From an uncultured Roseibium sp. (GTDB lineage: Bacteria > Pseudomonadota > Alphaproteobacteria > Rhizobiales > Stappiaceae): 64,000 nucleotides of DNA. This document shows, piece after piece, positions 8,980 to 18,057 of the stretch; within the stretch, counting starts at the first letter, position 1, and the number at the start of each line of letters is the position of its first letter. The notes beneath the pieces are model-generated. The model was not told the DNA's origin. It did no database searches and worked only from the letters and a program-made list of their open reading frames with translations. A program made the translations under genes and the position numbers. Location of the stretch: NCBI RefSeq assembly GCF_947496995.1, contig NZ_CANMFD010000004.1, positions 62,001-126,000 on the forward strand, read 5' to 3'.

Positions 8980-9485
8980 GCCCGGCCACCATCCGGCATC
9001 TGTAACACCTTGCGAAAAAAGACCGTCTCGCGGATGGGTGTCTCGTAATAGGCCGGAATTTCCTCGAAGCCTGCAGCCTTGTAGAGTTTGATCGCCCCCG
9101 TCATCGACGGCAGTGTGTCCAGAAGCATCTCGCTGTAACCGGCGCATGCCGCGGTGTCGAGAACCCGGTCGATCAACGCCGCGCCGACGCCCCGCCCCCG
9201 CCCTGACGGCAGCACATAGAGCCGCTTCATCTCGCAGGCGCCACTCTCGGCAAAAGGGCGCAACCCCACGCAGCCGAGGCTGCTGCCATCGGGATCCTTC
9301 GCCAGGAAGAGAGCGCCTGACGGCCGGGCGTATTTGCCCGGCATACCGGCCAGTTCTTCCTCGAAGCCCTGATAGGAAAGATCAATTCCCAGCCAGTCCA
9401 CATAGGCCCGGAACAGGGTCTTGACCACGTCCAGATCTTCAGCCGTTTCAACCGGAGAAATTGCGAATTGATCGAGGGGAGCCAT
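8967..9485 (-). CDS. GNAT-family N-acetyltransferase
   Basis: A 172-residue acetyl-CoA-dependent transferase. Motif A of the GNAT fold is visible as MKRLYVLPSGRGRGVGAALI, with the acetyl-CoA pyrophosphate loop RGRGVG, followed by the motif B segment KLYKAAGFEEI. The substrate is unknown. The ATG at 9485 is preferred; a GTG at 9530 would make the protein overlap the upstream cytochrome gene and lacks a ribosome site. Confidence 0.85.
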   Translation of the reverse strand: MAPLDQFAISPVETAEDLDVVKTLFRAYVDWLGIDLSYQGFEEELAGMPGKYARPSGALFLAKDPDGSSLGCVGLRPFAESGACEMKRLYVLPSGRGRGVGAALIDRVLDTAACAGYSEMLLDTLPSMTGAIKLYKAAGFEEIPAYYETPIRETVFFRKVLQMPDGGRAHAV

Positions 9486-9513
9486 TGCTGCGTTTCCGGG
9501 TGAGGATCGCCGG

Positions 9514-10446
9514 TCAGTCAGAACCGGCACTTACGGGCGGGATCGCTTTCAGGTAGGCGGCGATTGCCTCCCGGTCGCTCGCCGGAAGCCTGGCCATGTT
9601 TTCCTGAACATGAACCATCTCGCCGCCGACCGAATCATATTCGGGGGTGAAGCCGCTTTCCAGATAATAGGCAATGTCGGCGGCGCTCCAACTGCCGAAA
9701 CCGCCTTCAACCGGGGTGATGTTGGGGATTTTCCCTTCGCCGGTCGGCGCGGGCGCTCCGCCAAGCCAGTCGGCAAGAACGAGCCCGCCGGCAAAATCGC
9801 GCGGCGTGTGGCACTCGCCGCAATGACCGGGACCTTCGACAAGATAGCGGCCGCGCTCCCACACGGCACGGTCAACGTCGGCCCCGTTCAGCGGCGAGGC
9901 GATCACAGGCGCGGGATCCAGAAAGAGACGCTTCCACAGACCCAGGCCACGGCGGATGTTGAACGGGAATCCGAGTTCGTGCGCGGCGGCCTTTCCCTCG
10001 ACAATCGGCAGCGACTTCAAAAAGGCAAAGAGATCCCCCAGATCCGCCGCGCTCATTCTGACATAGGAAGTGTAGGGAAACGCCGGGTAAAGGTTCTCGC
10101 CGCCGGGTGACGTACCGTGGGTCATCGCATTGGCGAAATCGACCAGCGACCATGCGCCGATCCCGTCGGCTTCGCTCGGGGAAATATTCGGGGCGACAAA
10201 CACTCCGAACGGCGTTTCCAGTCTCAACCCGCCGCCCAGCTTGAGCAGGTCCTCGCCATCTGCGCCCTTCGCGGCGTGGCACGAGGCACAGCCGCCTGCC
10301 CAGAAGACCAGTTCTCCCCTTGCCGCATCGCCTTCCGTCAGCAAGGCGGCTTCCTGCGCGCTCATGCGGGTCGGTGCGGAAAGGCCCCAGCCAATGCCCG
10401 CTCCCGCCAGGACCAGCAGAAGAGCGGCAATCACAGCCTTTTTCAT
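9514..10446 (-). CDS. Dihaem cytochrome c
   Basis: A 310-residue periplasmic electron carrier with an N-terminal signal or anchor (MKKAVIAALLLVLAGAG) and two cytochrome c domains. Their haem attachment motifs are CASCH (near residue 54) and CGECH (near residue 214). Candidate axial methionines lie later in each domain. It resembles the dihaem subunits that feed electrons from dehydrogenases. It is co-transcribed with the cytochrome c' gene upstream (43-bp gap). No dehydrogenase is adjacent, so the electron donor is unknown. Confidence 0.87.
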   Translation of the reverse strand: MKKAVIAALLLVLAGAGIGWGLSAPTRMSAQEAALLTEGDAARGELVFWAGGCASCHAAKGADGEDLLKLGGGLRLETPFGVFVAPNISPSEADGIGAWSLVDFANAMTHGTSPGGENLYPAFPYTSYVRMSAADLGDLFAFLKSLPIVEGKAAAHELGFPFNIRRGLGLWKRLFLDPAPVIASPLNGADVDRAVWERGRYLVEGPGHCGECHTPRDFAGGLVLADWLGGAPAPTGEGKIPNITPVEGGFGSWSAADIAYYLESGFTPEYDSVGGEMVHVQENMARLPASDREAIAAYLKAIPPVSAGSD

Positions 10447-10488
10447 CGGGCCTCTCCGAAGATTGATGAATGTCCGGTTCGCGCCCGG

Positions 10489-10950
10489 TTACTTCTGCTT
10501 ACGGTAAGTCTCGTGGCAGGATTTGCAAGTGCCCAGCACGGGCCCGAATGCTTCCTTGAAAGCATCCAGATCCGCTGGCCCCGACTTGCCGGATGCCTCC
10601 GCCGCGCTTGCCGTGGCAGCCGTGAACTTCGCGAGTTGAGCTGCAAATCCTGCGGCATCGCTCCAGACCTTGGCCGCAGCATCGCTGTTGCCCTTGTCCG
10701 ATCCGGCCGGGAAGAAATTTCCGAAGGAAAGCGAGGCCGCCCTCATCGTGGCGATGGCCGCTTTTCCGGCCGCCGGGGCATAGGCGATTTCGCCTTTCAT
10801 CATCCCGCCGCCGAGACCGGCCGCTGCCCCGACGGACGACATGATCGCCTGCCGGGTTGGGATTGGATCAGCCGCCGCCTGAGCGACCGCGCCCGCCAGG
10901 CCCAGTCCGGCAATCAGGCCCAAAGTCGTGGCGTTCCGGATAATGCGCAT
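10489..10950 (-). CDS. Cytochrome c'
   Basis: A 153-residue class II cytochrome c. A signal peptide (to AVAQAAA) is followed by a helical bundle, and the haem site CKSCH sits close to the C-terminus (GTCKSCHETYRKQK), which is the hallmark of cytochrome c'. Such proteins bind NO and CO at a five-coordinate haem in the periplasm and are linked to nitrosative protection or electron transfer. The ATG at 10950 follows GAGGGAG; the reading frame upstream is not needed. It is the first gene of a two-gene cytochrome operon. Confidence 0.9.
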   Translation of the reverse strand: MRIIRNATTLGLIAGLGLAGAVAQAAADPIPTRQAIMSSVGAAAGLGGGMMKGEIAYAPAAGKAAIATMRAASLSFGNFFPAGSDKGNSDAAAKVWSDAAGFAAQLAKFTAATASAAEASGKSGPADLDAFKEAFGPVLGTCKSCHETYRKQK

Positions 10951-11164
10951 ATTTAACTCCCTCTCGATCAACAAGTCTGACGGCGCTCGATGCACCAGCA
11001 CTTTAAAAACCGATAAACGGTTCAGACATCCCGCGCGTCCTCGGGACAACAGTTCGATCAGAGCAAAGTACAGCCCGTTTGACCATGCGAAACAAAATCA
11101 CGCTCCCGTGAAGTCGCAATCGACCGGTGGACAGTCCGGCGGCTTACGGCAAGCGACCGGCCAT

Positions 11165-11194
11165 GAAAAAACCCCGGTTCTTGCGAACCGGGGT
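11165..11194 (-). terminator. Rho-independent terminator of the superoxide dismutase gene
   Basis: On the minus strand ACCCCGGTTC-GCAA-GAACCGGGGT is a perfect ten-base stem with a four-base loop, followed directly by a run of T (11165-11170 as A on the plus strand). It lies 25 bp after the stop codon of the superoxide dismutase. Confidence 0.9.
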
Positions 11195-11219
11195 CTTGTG
11201 AAGCGTCTGTGAAGACGGC

Positions 11220-11822
11220 TTATTTCGTTGCAGCTTCGTACATTTCCAGGACGTAGTCCCAGTTGATCATGTTGTCGATGAAAGCTTCCAGGTACTTCGG
11301 ACGCGCGTTGCGGTAATCGATGTAATAGGAGTGCTCCCAGACATCGCAGCCGAGGATCGGTGCGGCGCCGTGAACCAGCGGATTTTCGCCGTTCGGGGTT
11401 TTCATGATTTCCAGTTTGCCGTTCTTGACGGCAAGCCAGGCCCAGCCGGAGCCGAACTGGCCGACACCGGCCGCGATGAAGTCGGCACGGAACTTGTCGA
11501 AACCGCCGAGATCGCTGTCGATCGCGGAAGACAGAGCACCCGGCAAAGACGAACCGCCGCCGTCCTTCTTCATCCATTTCCAGAAATGGATGTGGTTGTA
11601 ATGCTGGCCGGCATTGTTGAACAGGCCGGCGTTCTTGCCATAGCTTCCCTTAACGATCTCTTCCAGGGACTTGCCTTCCAGGCCGCTGCCAGCAAGCAGC
11701 TCGTTGCCTTTGGTGACATACGCCTGGTGATGTTTGTCGTGGTGAAACTCGAGGGTCTCGGCAGACATGTAAGGGGCCAGTGCATCATATGCATACGGCA
11801 GATCAGGCAATTCGAAAGACAT
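11220..11822 (-). CDS. sodB: Superoxide dismutase (Fe/Mn family)
   Basis: Converts superoxide to hydrogen peroxide and oxygen. The 200-residue protein has the full family signature: the N-terminal ligand helix EFHHDKHHQAYV, a second histidine in GQHYNHIHFW, the FGSGWAWL block, and the metal ligands in DVWEHSYYIDY. The glutamine in NAGQHYN and the length fit iron-type SodB, though metal choice is not secure from sequence. It has no signal peptide. AGGAG precedes the ATG at 11822. A strong terminator follows, so it is monocistronic. Confidence 0.95.
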   Translation of the reverse strand: MSFELPDLPYAYDALAPYMSAETLEFHHDKHHQAYVTKGNELLAGSGLEGKSLEEIVKGSYGKNAGLFNNAGQHYNHIHFWKWMKKDGGGSSLPGALSSAIDSDLGGFDKFRADFIAAGVGQFGSGWAWLAVKNGKLEIMKTPNGENPLVHGAAPILGCDVWEHSYYIDYRNARPKYLEAFIDNMINWDYVLEMYEAATK

Positions 11823-12277
11823 GACAAACTCCTCAAAAGGTCGGTGACAGGCAGCCCCGGGGGCATCCTTCATACGGACAAAAACCCCGACGAGGTTCCA
11901 ACACCTCAAGATCGTATAACGCTCCCGCTTTCAGGTGGTTCCACATGAGAGCGGGCCGATCCAAAGCCCGACGGGCTGCGTCGAGCGGCAAAATAGAATT
12001 GCTGAGCGTGCACGGCAAGCGTGGAACCTGAAAATAAAATAAAAAATTCTTTTTAATTTGCTCCAGGGCCGGAGATCGGCCTGTCGTTGGTCCATCAGGA
12101 CTAATCCGGCGACCGCATCAGCGATGGTTCAGCTCCGGCCAGCGCAAAGGATCACGGCGATGTGAACAATAGTGCGCCAAAAACAACAAGTGTGATTTCC
12201 AGCACGACACTGTCTCGAATTAACACTTATCTTTTTCAACACAGCCAATTGCGGCTGCAAACTGATTGGAGAAAGTT
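11823..12277. other. Gene-free stretch between sodB and a divergent small gene
   Basis: About 455 bp with no convincing reading frame. It must contain the divergent promoters for sodB and for the small secreted protein. An A/T-rich segment lies at 12030-12060. No riboswitch or RNA gene was recognised. Confidence 0.5.
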
Positions 12278-12610
12278 ATGATTTTCAAGAATACATATTC
12301 AATCGCACTTGTTGTTTCCGGCAGCATCCTTCTGGCAACCACCATGTCTTCGATGGCTGGCCCCAGTGACGGAAGTAACCTCGGAGAGTGCTACAACAAC
12401 TGGATTTCCTGGTGCAACGACAAGACCTCCGGCTATCCGAACAGCTGTTACGACGAAAGCTTGGACCGTTGCGACGGCATTCACAGTGCGATTTCGGTCA
12501 TTCCGGCCAACAAGGTCAAATCGCTGAAGTCCAGCTCCCTGCGCAAGGCCAAGCGCGCCAACACCACTCTGGTCACCCCGACCGTTCAACCGATCCGCCG
12601 CGCGAACTGA
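12278..12610 (+). CDS. Small secreted protein with twin CX7C pattern
   Basis: A 110-residue protein of unknown function. The N-terminus is a clear export signal (MIFKNTYSIALVVSGSILLATTMSSMAG). The mature part holds four cysteines spaced C-x7-C-x10-C-x7-C, suggesting a disulfide-locked helical hairpin. The tail is basic and rich in Ser, Lys and Thr. GGAGAAAG five bases before the ATG at 12278 decides the start over a TTG at 12266. A terminator follows at once, so it is a single-gene transcript. No known family was recognised. Confidence 0.65.
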   Translation: MIFKNTYSIALVVSGSILLATTMSSMAGPSDGSNLGECYNNWISWCNDKTSGYPNSCYDESLDRCDGIHSAISVIPANKVKSLKSSSLRKAKRANTTLVTPTVQPIRRAN

Positions 12611-12630
12611 TCGTCGACCCGCTCAACTGC

Positions 12631-12666
12631 AAAAAGCCCTGCAATGGACGCATTGCGGGGCTTTTG
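12631..12666 (+). terminator. Terminator after the small secreted protein
   Basis: AAAAGCCC-T-GCAA and TTGC-G-GGGCTTTT form a stem with a short loop, ending in a T run. It lies 20 bp after the stop codon. Confidence 0.8.
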
Positions 12667-12816
12667 CGTTTCCGTCATCGAACAAGCGGCAGGAGCATTT
12701 CCGCGTTCAATTGGATGCCGCTTTACCGGTGACTTTCGCGTGCAGGCATGGCAGGTTCGAAACGCTTCGGCCCCGGCTTTCTTGCCGTTCCCTCACCTGC
12801 CTTCCATGAGGTCTGC

Positions 12817-13992
12817 ATGCCATCACAAGACCGCGCAGCGGCCGCGCTTGCCTTTGGCGGGTTGTTTTCCCTTGCGGCAGCCATGGGCATCGGCCGGTTT
12901 GTCTACACACCAATCCTGCCCTTCATGAGCGACGGACTGAAGCTGGCGGCGGACGATGCGGGATTGATCGCTTCGGCGAATTTCCTCGGCTATCTCGTCG
13001 GCGCCGTTGCGGCGGCTTCGAAATCTCTTCCCGGAAACGCCCGCTACTGGTTCCTGGGCGGCCTTCTTGTCAGTGCTCTGACCAGCGCGGCCATGGCAAC
13101 AACCACCGCACTGCCTGCCTTCCTGCTCATTCGCTTCACTGCCGGTGCCGCCAGCGCTTTCGTGCTCGTCTTTTCGACAACCCTGGTGCTGGAACGCCTG
13201 ACGGCGCGCGGCCGCGGTGACCTGTCCGCTCTGCACTTTGCCGGGGTGGGATGCGGCATCGCCTTTTCCGCCCTGCTGGTTGCCGGGCTGGGCCGGTTGG
13301 GCGCGGACTGGCAGGCCCTGTGGCTGGCAAGCGGCGCTGCCACCCTGGTGTTCCTGCTGGTCGCGGCCAGACTGGTACCCGGAGAACCTGCCGGCCCCGT
13401 TTCGGCTGTTCCGCAGAACAGCCCGGGCCCCGGCTCCAGAGCGCACTATTTGAATGGCGGCGTACTGCGCCTGATCCTTGCCTACGGTCTGTTCGGGTTC
13501 GGCTACGTGATCACCGCGACCTTCGTCTCGGTAATTGCGCGCACGACGCCTGCGCTTCAGTCCACCGAACCCTTCGTCTGGCTTGCCGTAGGCCTGTCCG
13601 CCGCACCCTCCATCTACCTCTGGAACCGGATCGCGCTTCGCATCGGCGCCCGCCGGGCGTTCGCGCTCGCCTGTCTGCTGGAAGCTTGCGGCGTCGCCCT
13701 GACGGCGGTCGCCGCCGCACCTGTGCTGTTTCTTGCGGGCGCCGCCCTTCTGGGCGCAACCTTCATGGGCATCACGGCTCTCGGCCTCATCGAGGCTAGG
13801 GTCGCGGCAAGCTCCGCAGGCCCCGCCGCGATCCGTCAAATGCTTGCCGTGATGACAGCCAGTTTCGGCGTCGGGCAGATCGTCGGGCCTTGGTTCGCCG
13901 GTGAATTGCACGCTCTAACCGGCTCATTCCAGGCACCTTCCCTGGCGGCGGCCGCGGTGCTGCTCGTCGCAGCCGTTCTGATGCTGCGTTAG
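12817..13992 (+). CDS. YbfB/YjiJ-family MFS transporter
   Basis: A 391-residue membrane protein with about twelve hydrophobic helices. The first helix carries AAAMGIGRFVYTPILPFM, the signature of the YbfB/YjiJ branch (formerly DUF1228) of the major facilitator superfamily. Members move unknown small molecules. The ATG at 12817 is preferred because it starts right before this signature; an upstream start at 12748 adds an unlikely segment. It stands between two terminator or convergent regions and appears monocistronic. Confidence 0.83.
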   Translation: MPSQDRAAAALAFGGLFSLAAAMGIGRFVYTPILPFMSDGLKLAADDAGLIASANFLGYLVGAVAAASKSLPGNARYWFLGGLLVSALTSAAMATTTALPAFLLIRFTAGAASAFVLVFSTTLVLERLTARGRGDLSALHFAGVGCGIAFSALLVAGLGRLGADWQALWLASGAATLVFLLVAARLVPGEPAGPVSAVPQNSPGPGSRAHYLNGGVLRLILAYGLFGFGYVITATFVSVIARTTPALQSTEPFVWLAVGLSAAPSIYLWNRIALRIGARRAFALACLLEACGVALTAVAAAPVLFLAGAALLGATFMGITALGLIEARVAASSAGPAAIRQMLAVMTASFGVGQIVGPWFAGELHALTGSFQAPSLAAAAVLLVAAVLMLR

Positions 13993-14031
13993 GGGACGCA
14001 GCTTGGCCGGTGTGTCCACACGCGTCGCTCC

Positions 14032-14889
14032 CTATGCGTGGGAGAACTCCCAGTAGAGTTCCCGCGCCCGAGCCGCGATCGGGCCTGGTAGCAGTTGCCG
14101 ATCCTCGATGCGCTTGACCGGCGTCACCTTGTTGTAGTTTCCGGTCGCGAAGATCTCGTCGGCTTCCAGGAATTCGCCATAGCCCATGGTGCGCTCGAAA
14201 ACCTCGTAGCCTGCCGAGGACAGCAGCCGGATGATCCTTTGCCGCGTGATCCCGTCAAGGAAGGTCCCGTTCGGTGCAGGTGTATGCACCTTGCCGTCCT
14301 TGGCCATGAAGATATTGGCCGATGTCAGTTCGGCCACATTGCCGAGCATGTCGCGCACGACCGCATTGTCGAAGCCGCGATTCTTCGCCTCCAGCATCGC
14401 CCTTGCATTGTTGGGATAAAGACAGCCCGCCTTGGCGTTGACCGGCATGCACTCCATCGTCGGGCGCCGGAACGGCGACAGCGTTATGCTGACGGACGCA
14501 TCCTTCGGCGCCATCGGCGCATCGAAGAGGCACAGGCAAAAGCGGGTGCTCTCCGGATCGCCGGCAATAACCCCTGCCCCGTCGTTTTCGCTCCAGTACA
14601 TCGGCTTGACATAAATCTGCTTGTCGCTTGCGAATTTCGAGCAGCCTTCCCGCGTCAGCTCGACCATCTCGCCGGTCTGCATGGTCGGGTTGATGCCGAG
14701 GGCCAGCGCGGAATCATTGACGCGTTTGCAATGCAGATCGATATCCGGCATCACCCCTTCGAAAAACCGGGCACCGTCGAACACACTGGAGCCCAGCCAG
14801 GAAGCGTGGGTGCGCGGCCCCATGATCGGCGGGTTGCCTGCCTGCCAGGTCCCGTCGATCCAGGTCCAGGTTTCGCTCCATCCGCTCAT
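14032..14889 (-). CDS. Branched-chain amino acid aminotransferase-like (class IV)
   Basis: A 285-residue PLP fold-type IV enzyme. The pattern ARFFEGV near the N-terminus, the substrate loop YVKPMYW, and a lysine in the segment VNAKAGCLYPNNARAM (family Schiff-base region) fit the IlvE/D-amino-acid aminotransferase family. ELTSANIFM and FLDGITRQRI are the conserved class-IV blocks. The likely reaction is reversible transamination of branched-chain or related keto acids. The ATG at 14889 follows AAGGGAAGA; the longer frame to 14952 is unnecessary. Specificity is not certain, so no symbol is given. Confidence 0.86.
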   Translation of the reverse strand: MSGWSETWTWIDGTWQAGNPPIMGPRTHASWLGSSVFDGARFFEGVMPDIDLHCKRVNDSALALGINPTMQTGEMVELTREGCSKFASDKQIYVKPMYWSENDGAGVIAGDPESTRFCLCLFDAPMAPKDASVSITLSPFRRPTMECMPVNAKAGCLYPNNARAMLEAKNRGFDNAVVRDMLGNVAELTSANIFMAKDGKVHTPAPNGTFLDGITRQRIIRLLSSAGYEVFERTMGYGEFLEADEIFATGNYNKVTPVKRIEDRQLLPGPIAARARELYWEFSHA

Positions 14890-15170
14890 GTTTCTTCCCT
14901 TTTCGAGGCCGCTGATCATCTGATTGATGTTCCGAAACAACACCCGCCGCATGGTCAGGTCAAGAGCGTGCCAAAATTTTCCGGAAACTCGCCGAGTTTA
15001 TTCCGTTTTGATTTCCCGGGAGGGAAAAAACAGCAAAAAATCAAGAAAAAGCGACCGGATCATTCCAGAATTCCTCCCGAAACAGGAGATGTATCAGGCA
15101 TCGGCCTGTTGACAACTCCACTCCATTGTTCCCTATATGTTCCACCCACATTCCCAAGAGGCGTTACGCA

Positions 15171-15605
15171 ATGGAACAACGTATCTCAATGACGACACTC
15201 GCGGTCCCCGATGTTGCCGAGGCCCGGCGGTTTTTCGAGAAGGGACTGGGTTGGAAGGTCAATGCGGCCCCCTCTCCAGAAGTGGTGTTTTTCCAGGTTC
15301 CCGGCTGCGTCTTCGCGCTTTACAGCCGGTCGGCTCTTGCAGATGAAATCGGGCGTGAAGTGACCGACAACACGACCGGCGCCTTCACACTGGCGTGGAA
15401 TGCGCGGTCCGAAGCCGAGGTGGACGAAGCTTTCAAAACCGCTCTTGCAGCCGGCGCCAGCCCCGTCAAACAACCGGAGAAAGCCTTCTGGGGCGGATAT
15501 TCCTCCTATGTGGAGATACCCGGCGGACACCTGCTGGAAATTGCCCACAATCCCTTCTGGACCATCGAGGACGACGGATCGATCACGCTGCCGCCGCCAC
15601 AATGA
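15171..15605 (+). CDS. VOC (glyoxalase/bleomycin-resistance) family protein
   Basis: A 144-residue vicinal-oxygen-chelate protein made of two beta-alpha-beta-beta-beta units. MTTLAVPDVAEARRFFEKGLGW starts the first and YVEIPGGHLLEIAHNPFW ends the second, the glutamate in HLLEIAHN being a usual metal ligand (segments quoted in part). The substrate is unknown. The ATG at 15171 follows AAGAGG. The next gene is a dehalogenase 125 bp downstream and may be co-transcribed. Confidence 0.82.
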   Translation: MEQRISMTTLAVPDVAEARRFFEKGLGWKVNAAPSPEVVFFQVPGCVFALYSRSALADEIGREVTDNTTGAFTLAWNARSEAEVDEAFKTALAAGASPVKQPEKAFWGGYSSYVEIPGGHLLEIAHNPFWTIEDDGSITLPPPQ

Positions 15606-15730
15606 AGACCTGAGCGTCCCTGAAATTATTCCTGCGGCTAAGACTATTGTCGCAACGAGCGCGCTTGACGCGGGAGGTGTCACGCGGTTCTCTTCCGCGG
15701 TTCTTGAAATCATCCGTTGGAGTTCCGGCC

Positions 15731-16393
15731 ATGGCACATGCCGCTTTTGTGTTCGATGCATACGGCACCTTGTTTGATGTGCATGCCGCCGTGCGCAAGC
15801 ATGCCGCCAAACTGGGGCCCGATGCGCAGAGGCTCTCCGCGCTCTGGCGTGAAAAGCAACTCGAATATTCGTGGGTCCGCGCCCTCATGGGCCAGTACAA
15901 GGACTTCTGGGAACTGACCCAGCAAGGCCTCGACACGGCCTTCGCGCTGGTCCCTTCCGCCGACAAGTCCCTGCGGGACGAACTTCTCAGCGCCTATTGG
16001 GAACTGGATTGCTACCCGGAAGTCCCGCAGGTGCTGACGGACCTGAAGGCAAGCGGTGCCAAGGTCGCCATTCTGTCCAACGGATCGCCCGCCATGCTGG
16101 AAGCTGCGGCCAAGGCGGCCGGACTTACGGAGCTTTTCGACGAGATCTTTTCGGTGGACGACCTGAAAACCTTCAAGACCGATCCGCAGGTCTACGAGAT
16201 GGTGACCACCCATTTCCGCATTTATCCCGAAGAAGTCTCCTTCCAGTCCTCGAACCGCTGGGACATCGCGGGAGCGACCGCATTCGGGTTCCGCACCGTG
16301 TGGATGAACCGGATGGGAATGCCGGACGAATATCAGGATCTTGCACCCAAGGCCGTCCTGGCCGACCTGACCGGGCTCACGGCTCTGGGGTAA
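15731..16393 (+). CDS. (S)-2-haloacid dehalogenase, type II (HAD superfamily)
   Basis: Hydrolytically removes halogen from (S)-2-haloalkanoic acids, giving (R)-2-hydroxy acids. The 220-residue HAD protein shows the nucleophile Asp in FDAYGTLFD at the N-terminus, the second motif as LSNGSPAML, the Lys in TFKTDPQVYE and the family-specific SSNRWDIAGA. All match the L-2-haloacid dehalogenase subgroup. GGAG lies before the ATG at 15731; the upstream frame to 15647 is not needed. In marine bacteria such enzymes act on natural halo-organics. Activity is inferred from family. Confidence 0.9.
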   Translation: MAHAAFVFDAYGTLFDVHAAVRKHAAKLGPDAQRLSALWREKQLEYSWVRALMGQYKDFWELTQQGLDTAFALVPSADKSLRDELLSAYWELDCYPEVPQVLTDLKASGAKVAILSNGSPAMLEAAAKAAGLTELFDEIFSVDDLKTFKTDPQVYEMVTTHFRIYPEEVSFQSSNRWDIAGATAFGFRTVWMNRMGMPDEYQDLAPKAVLADLTGLTALG

Positions 16394-16737
16394 GACCTTG
16401 CATGGCCGAATTTTCAGGTCCGGCGAACGCTTCTGCCTGCGCCGGAGCCTGCTTGCTGGGCTTATCCATTTTTTTGACAGTCAGAACTATTGTTTCCATT
16501 TTGGAAAAGATGTTTTGAACACCCCACAAGGTTGCAGGATTTTGAAACTGTAATATTCTCCTCTTGATCGGGAGGAAAAGAAGAGCGGCGCGCTTCTGCG
16601 GGATCACTCCAAAATCGCAAGAAAACAAAGACTTAAAAACACGAGCGAATGGTTTGACGTCTTCGGGAGCACGAGGGTCCTTTAACAGGGCCCTGCATCG
16701 GCGCTCATTTTCTCCTTGATCGTATTGGGAGGAAACC
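16394..16737. other. Gene-free region upstream of the TRAP operon
   Basis: About 340 bp without a plausible gene. It should hold the TRAP operon promoter. A strong ribosome site GGGAGGAAACC ends it. No clear -10/-35 pair, operator or RNA could be assigned. Confidence 0.5.
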
Positions 16738-17844
16738 ATGAAACAACTGAACACACGCAGGCAGGCCCTTCGCAAGATCGCCGGTGTCGGCGCGGCCGGT
16801 GCTGCAACTCTTGCCGCACCGCATGTCGCATCGGCACAGGGACAGACCACGACCTGGAAGATCCAGTCGTCCTGGCCCGGTGGCGCAGGCCTTCAGATCT
16901 TCAAGGACTGGTGTGCGACCATCGAGGAAAAAACAGGCGGCGAACTGGCTTTCCAGGCCTTCGGCGCAAATGACGTCGTCGGCGATTTCCAGCTCTTCGA
17001 TGCCGTGAAAAACGGCGTTCTGGATGCAGTCAATCCGTTCACGATTTACGCCCAGGGCATTATTCCGGCAGCAACGTTCCTGACCAGCTACCCGCTGGGA
17101 CTGCGCAACCCGCACGAATGGGATGTCTTCTACTATTCGCTCGGCGGCCTTGAAATCGCACGTGAACTCTACGCCGCGCAGAACATGATGTTCGTCGGAC
17201 CTGTGCATCACGGGCCCAACATCATTCACTCCAAGGTGCCGATTCGCTCCATCGACGACTTCCGCGGCCGCAAGATGCGACTGCCGGGCGGTATGGTCGC
17301 CGAAGTCTTCACTGAAATCGGTGCGGAAACCACCGTTCTTCCGGGGTCGGAAATCTTCCCGGCTCTTGAAAAAGGCACGATCGACGTTGCCGATTATGTC
17401 GGCCCCGCGGTCAACTACTCGCTCGGCTTCAGCCAGGTGACCAAATACATCTCCATGGGCCCTCCGGGCTTCATGTCCCTGTACCAGCCGGTCGACCTTA
17501 TGGACATCACCGTCGGCATGGATGCCTGGAACGCGCTCAGCCCGCAAATGCGGCAGTTCGTGGAAATGGAAACGCACGTCTATTCCGACATGCACCACGC
17601 GGCCATTCAGAAGGCCGACCAGGAGGCCTGGGAGAAGTTCGAGGCCGACGGCACCGAAATCACCCGGTTGAGCCAGGACGACGTGGAACTGATGACGGAA
17701 GTTGCCGTGCCGATCTGGTTCAACTACGCGAACCGCGACAAGGACAGCGCCCGTATCTTCAAGATCCAGCTCGACTACATGATGTCCGGCTCGCTCGGAT
17801 ATGTGACGCCTGAGCAGGTCGAAGGACTGGAACTCGACCTCTAG
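16738..17844 (+). CDS. TRAP transporter solute-binding protein (DctP/TakP-like)
   Basis: A 368-residue periplasmic receptor of a TRAP transporter. The start MKQLNTRRQALRKIAG...AAPHVASAQ resembles a Tat signal with a twin arginine. The mature protein has the DctP fold: the IQSSWPGGAG opening and the DFRGRKMRLPGGM block that contains the carboxylate-binding arginine region. These features, and the long partner dctQ, fit the TakP/mannitol-chloroaromatic group, which binds 2-oxo acids such as pyruvate. The substrate is inferred only. It is followed by a strong hairpin and then the two membrane subunits. Confidence 0.9.
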   Translation: MKQLNTRRQALRKIAGVGAAGAATLAAPHVASAQGQTTTWKIQSSWPGGAGLQIFKDWCATIEEKTGGELAFQAFGANDVVGDFQLFDAVKNGVLDAVNPFTIYAQGIIPAATFLTSYPLGLRNPHEWDVFYYSLGGLEIARELYAAQNMMFVGPVHHGPNIIHSKVPIRSIDDFRGRKMRLPGGMVAEVFTEIGAETTVLPGSEIFPALEKGTIDVADYVGPAVNYSLGFSQVTKYISMGPPGFMSLYQPVDLMDITVGMDAWNALSPQMRQFVEMETHVYSDMHHAAIQKADQEAWEKFEADGTEITRLSQDDVELMTEVAVPIWFNYANRDKDSARIFKIQLDYMMSGSLGYVTPEQVEGLELDL

Positions 17845-17900
17845 ATCAACGGACGTTCATCGGTATCGATTGAACACCTGAAAGTTGATCGGCCTTTAAA

Positions 17901-17944
17901 GGCCGGGACGTCCTGCGTGCATCCGGACGCAGGACGTCCCGGCC
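17901..17944 (+). promoter_or_regulatory. Strong hairpin between dctP and dctQ
   Basis: Eighteen bases at 17901-17918 (starting GGCCGGGACG) pair perfectly with 17927-17944, with an eight-base loop. No T run follows. Such hairpins between a binding-protein gene and its permease genes commonly allow more of the receptor than of the permease, by partial termination or by protecting the upstream mRNA. Confidence 0.75.
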
Positions 17945-18057
17945 CGTTCAAGACACCATGAGACCCGGACCCGTGCAGTCTTCTGCGCGGGCCCGCTTGA
18001 ATTCGACTGGGGCCAGGGCGAGATCACCGATCCGCCGCCCCTGGGGAAGGGTGAGGC

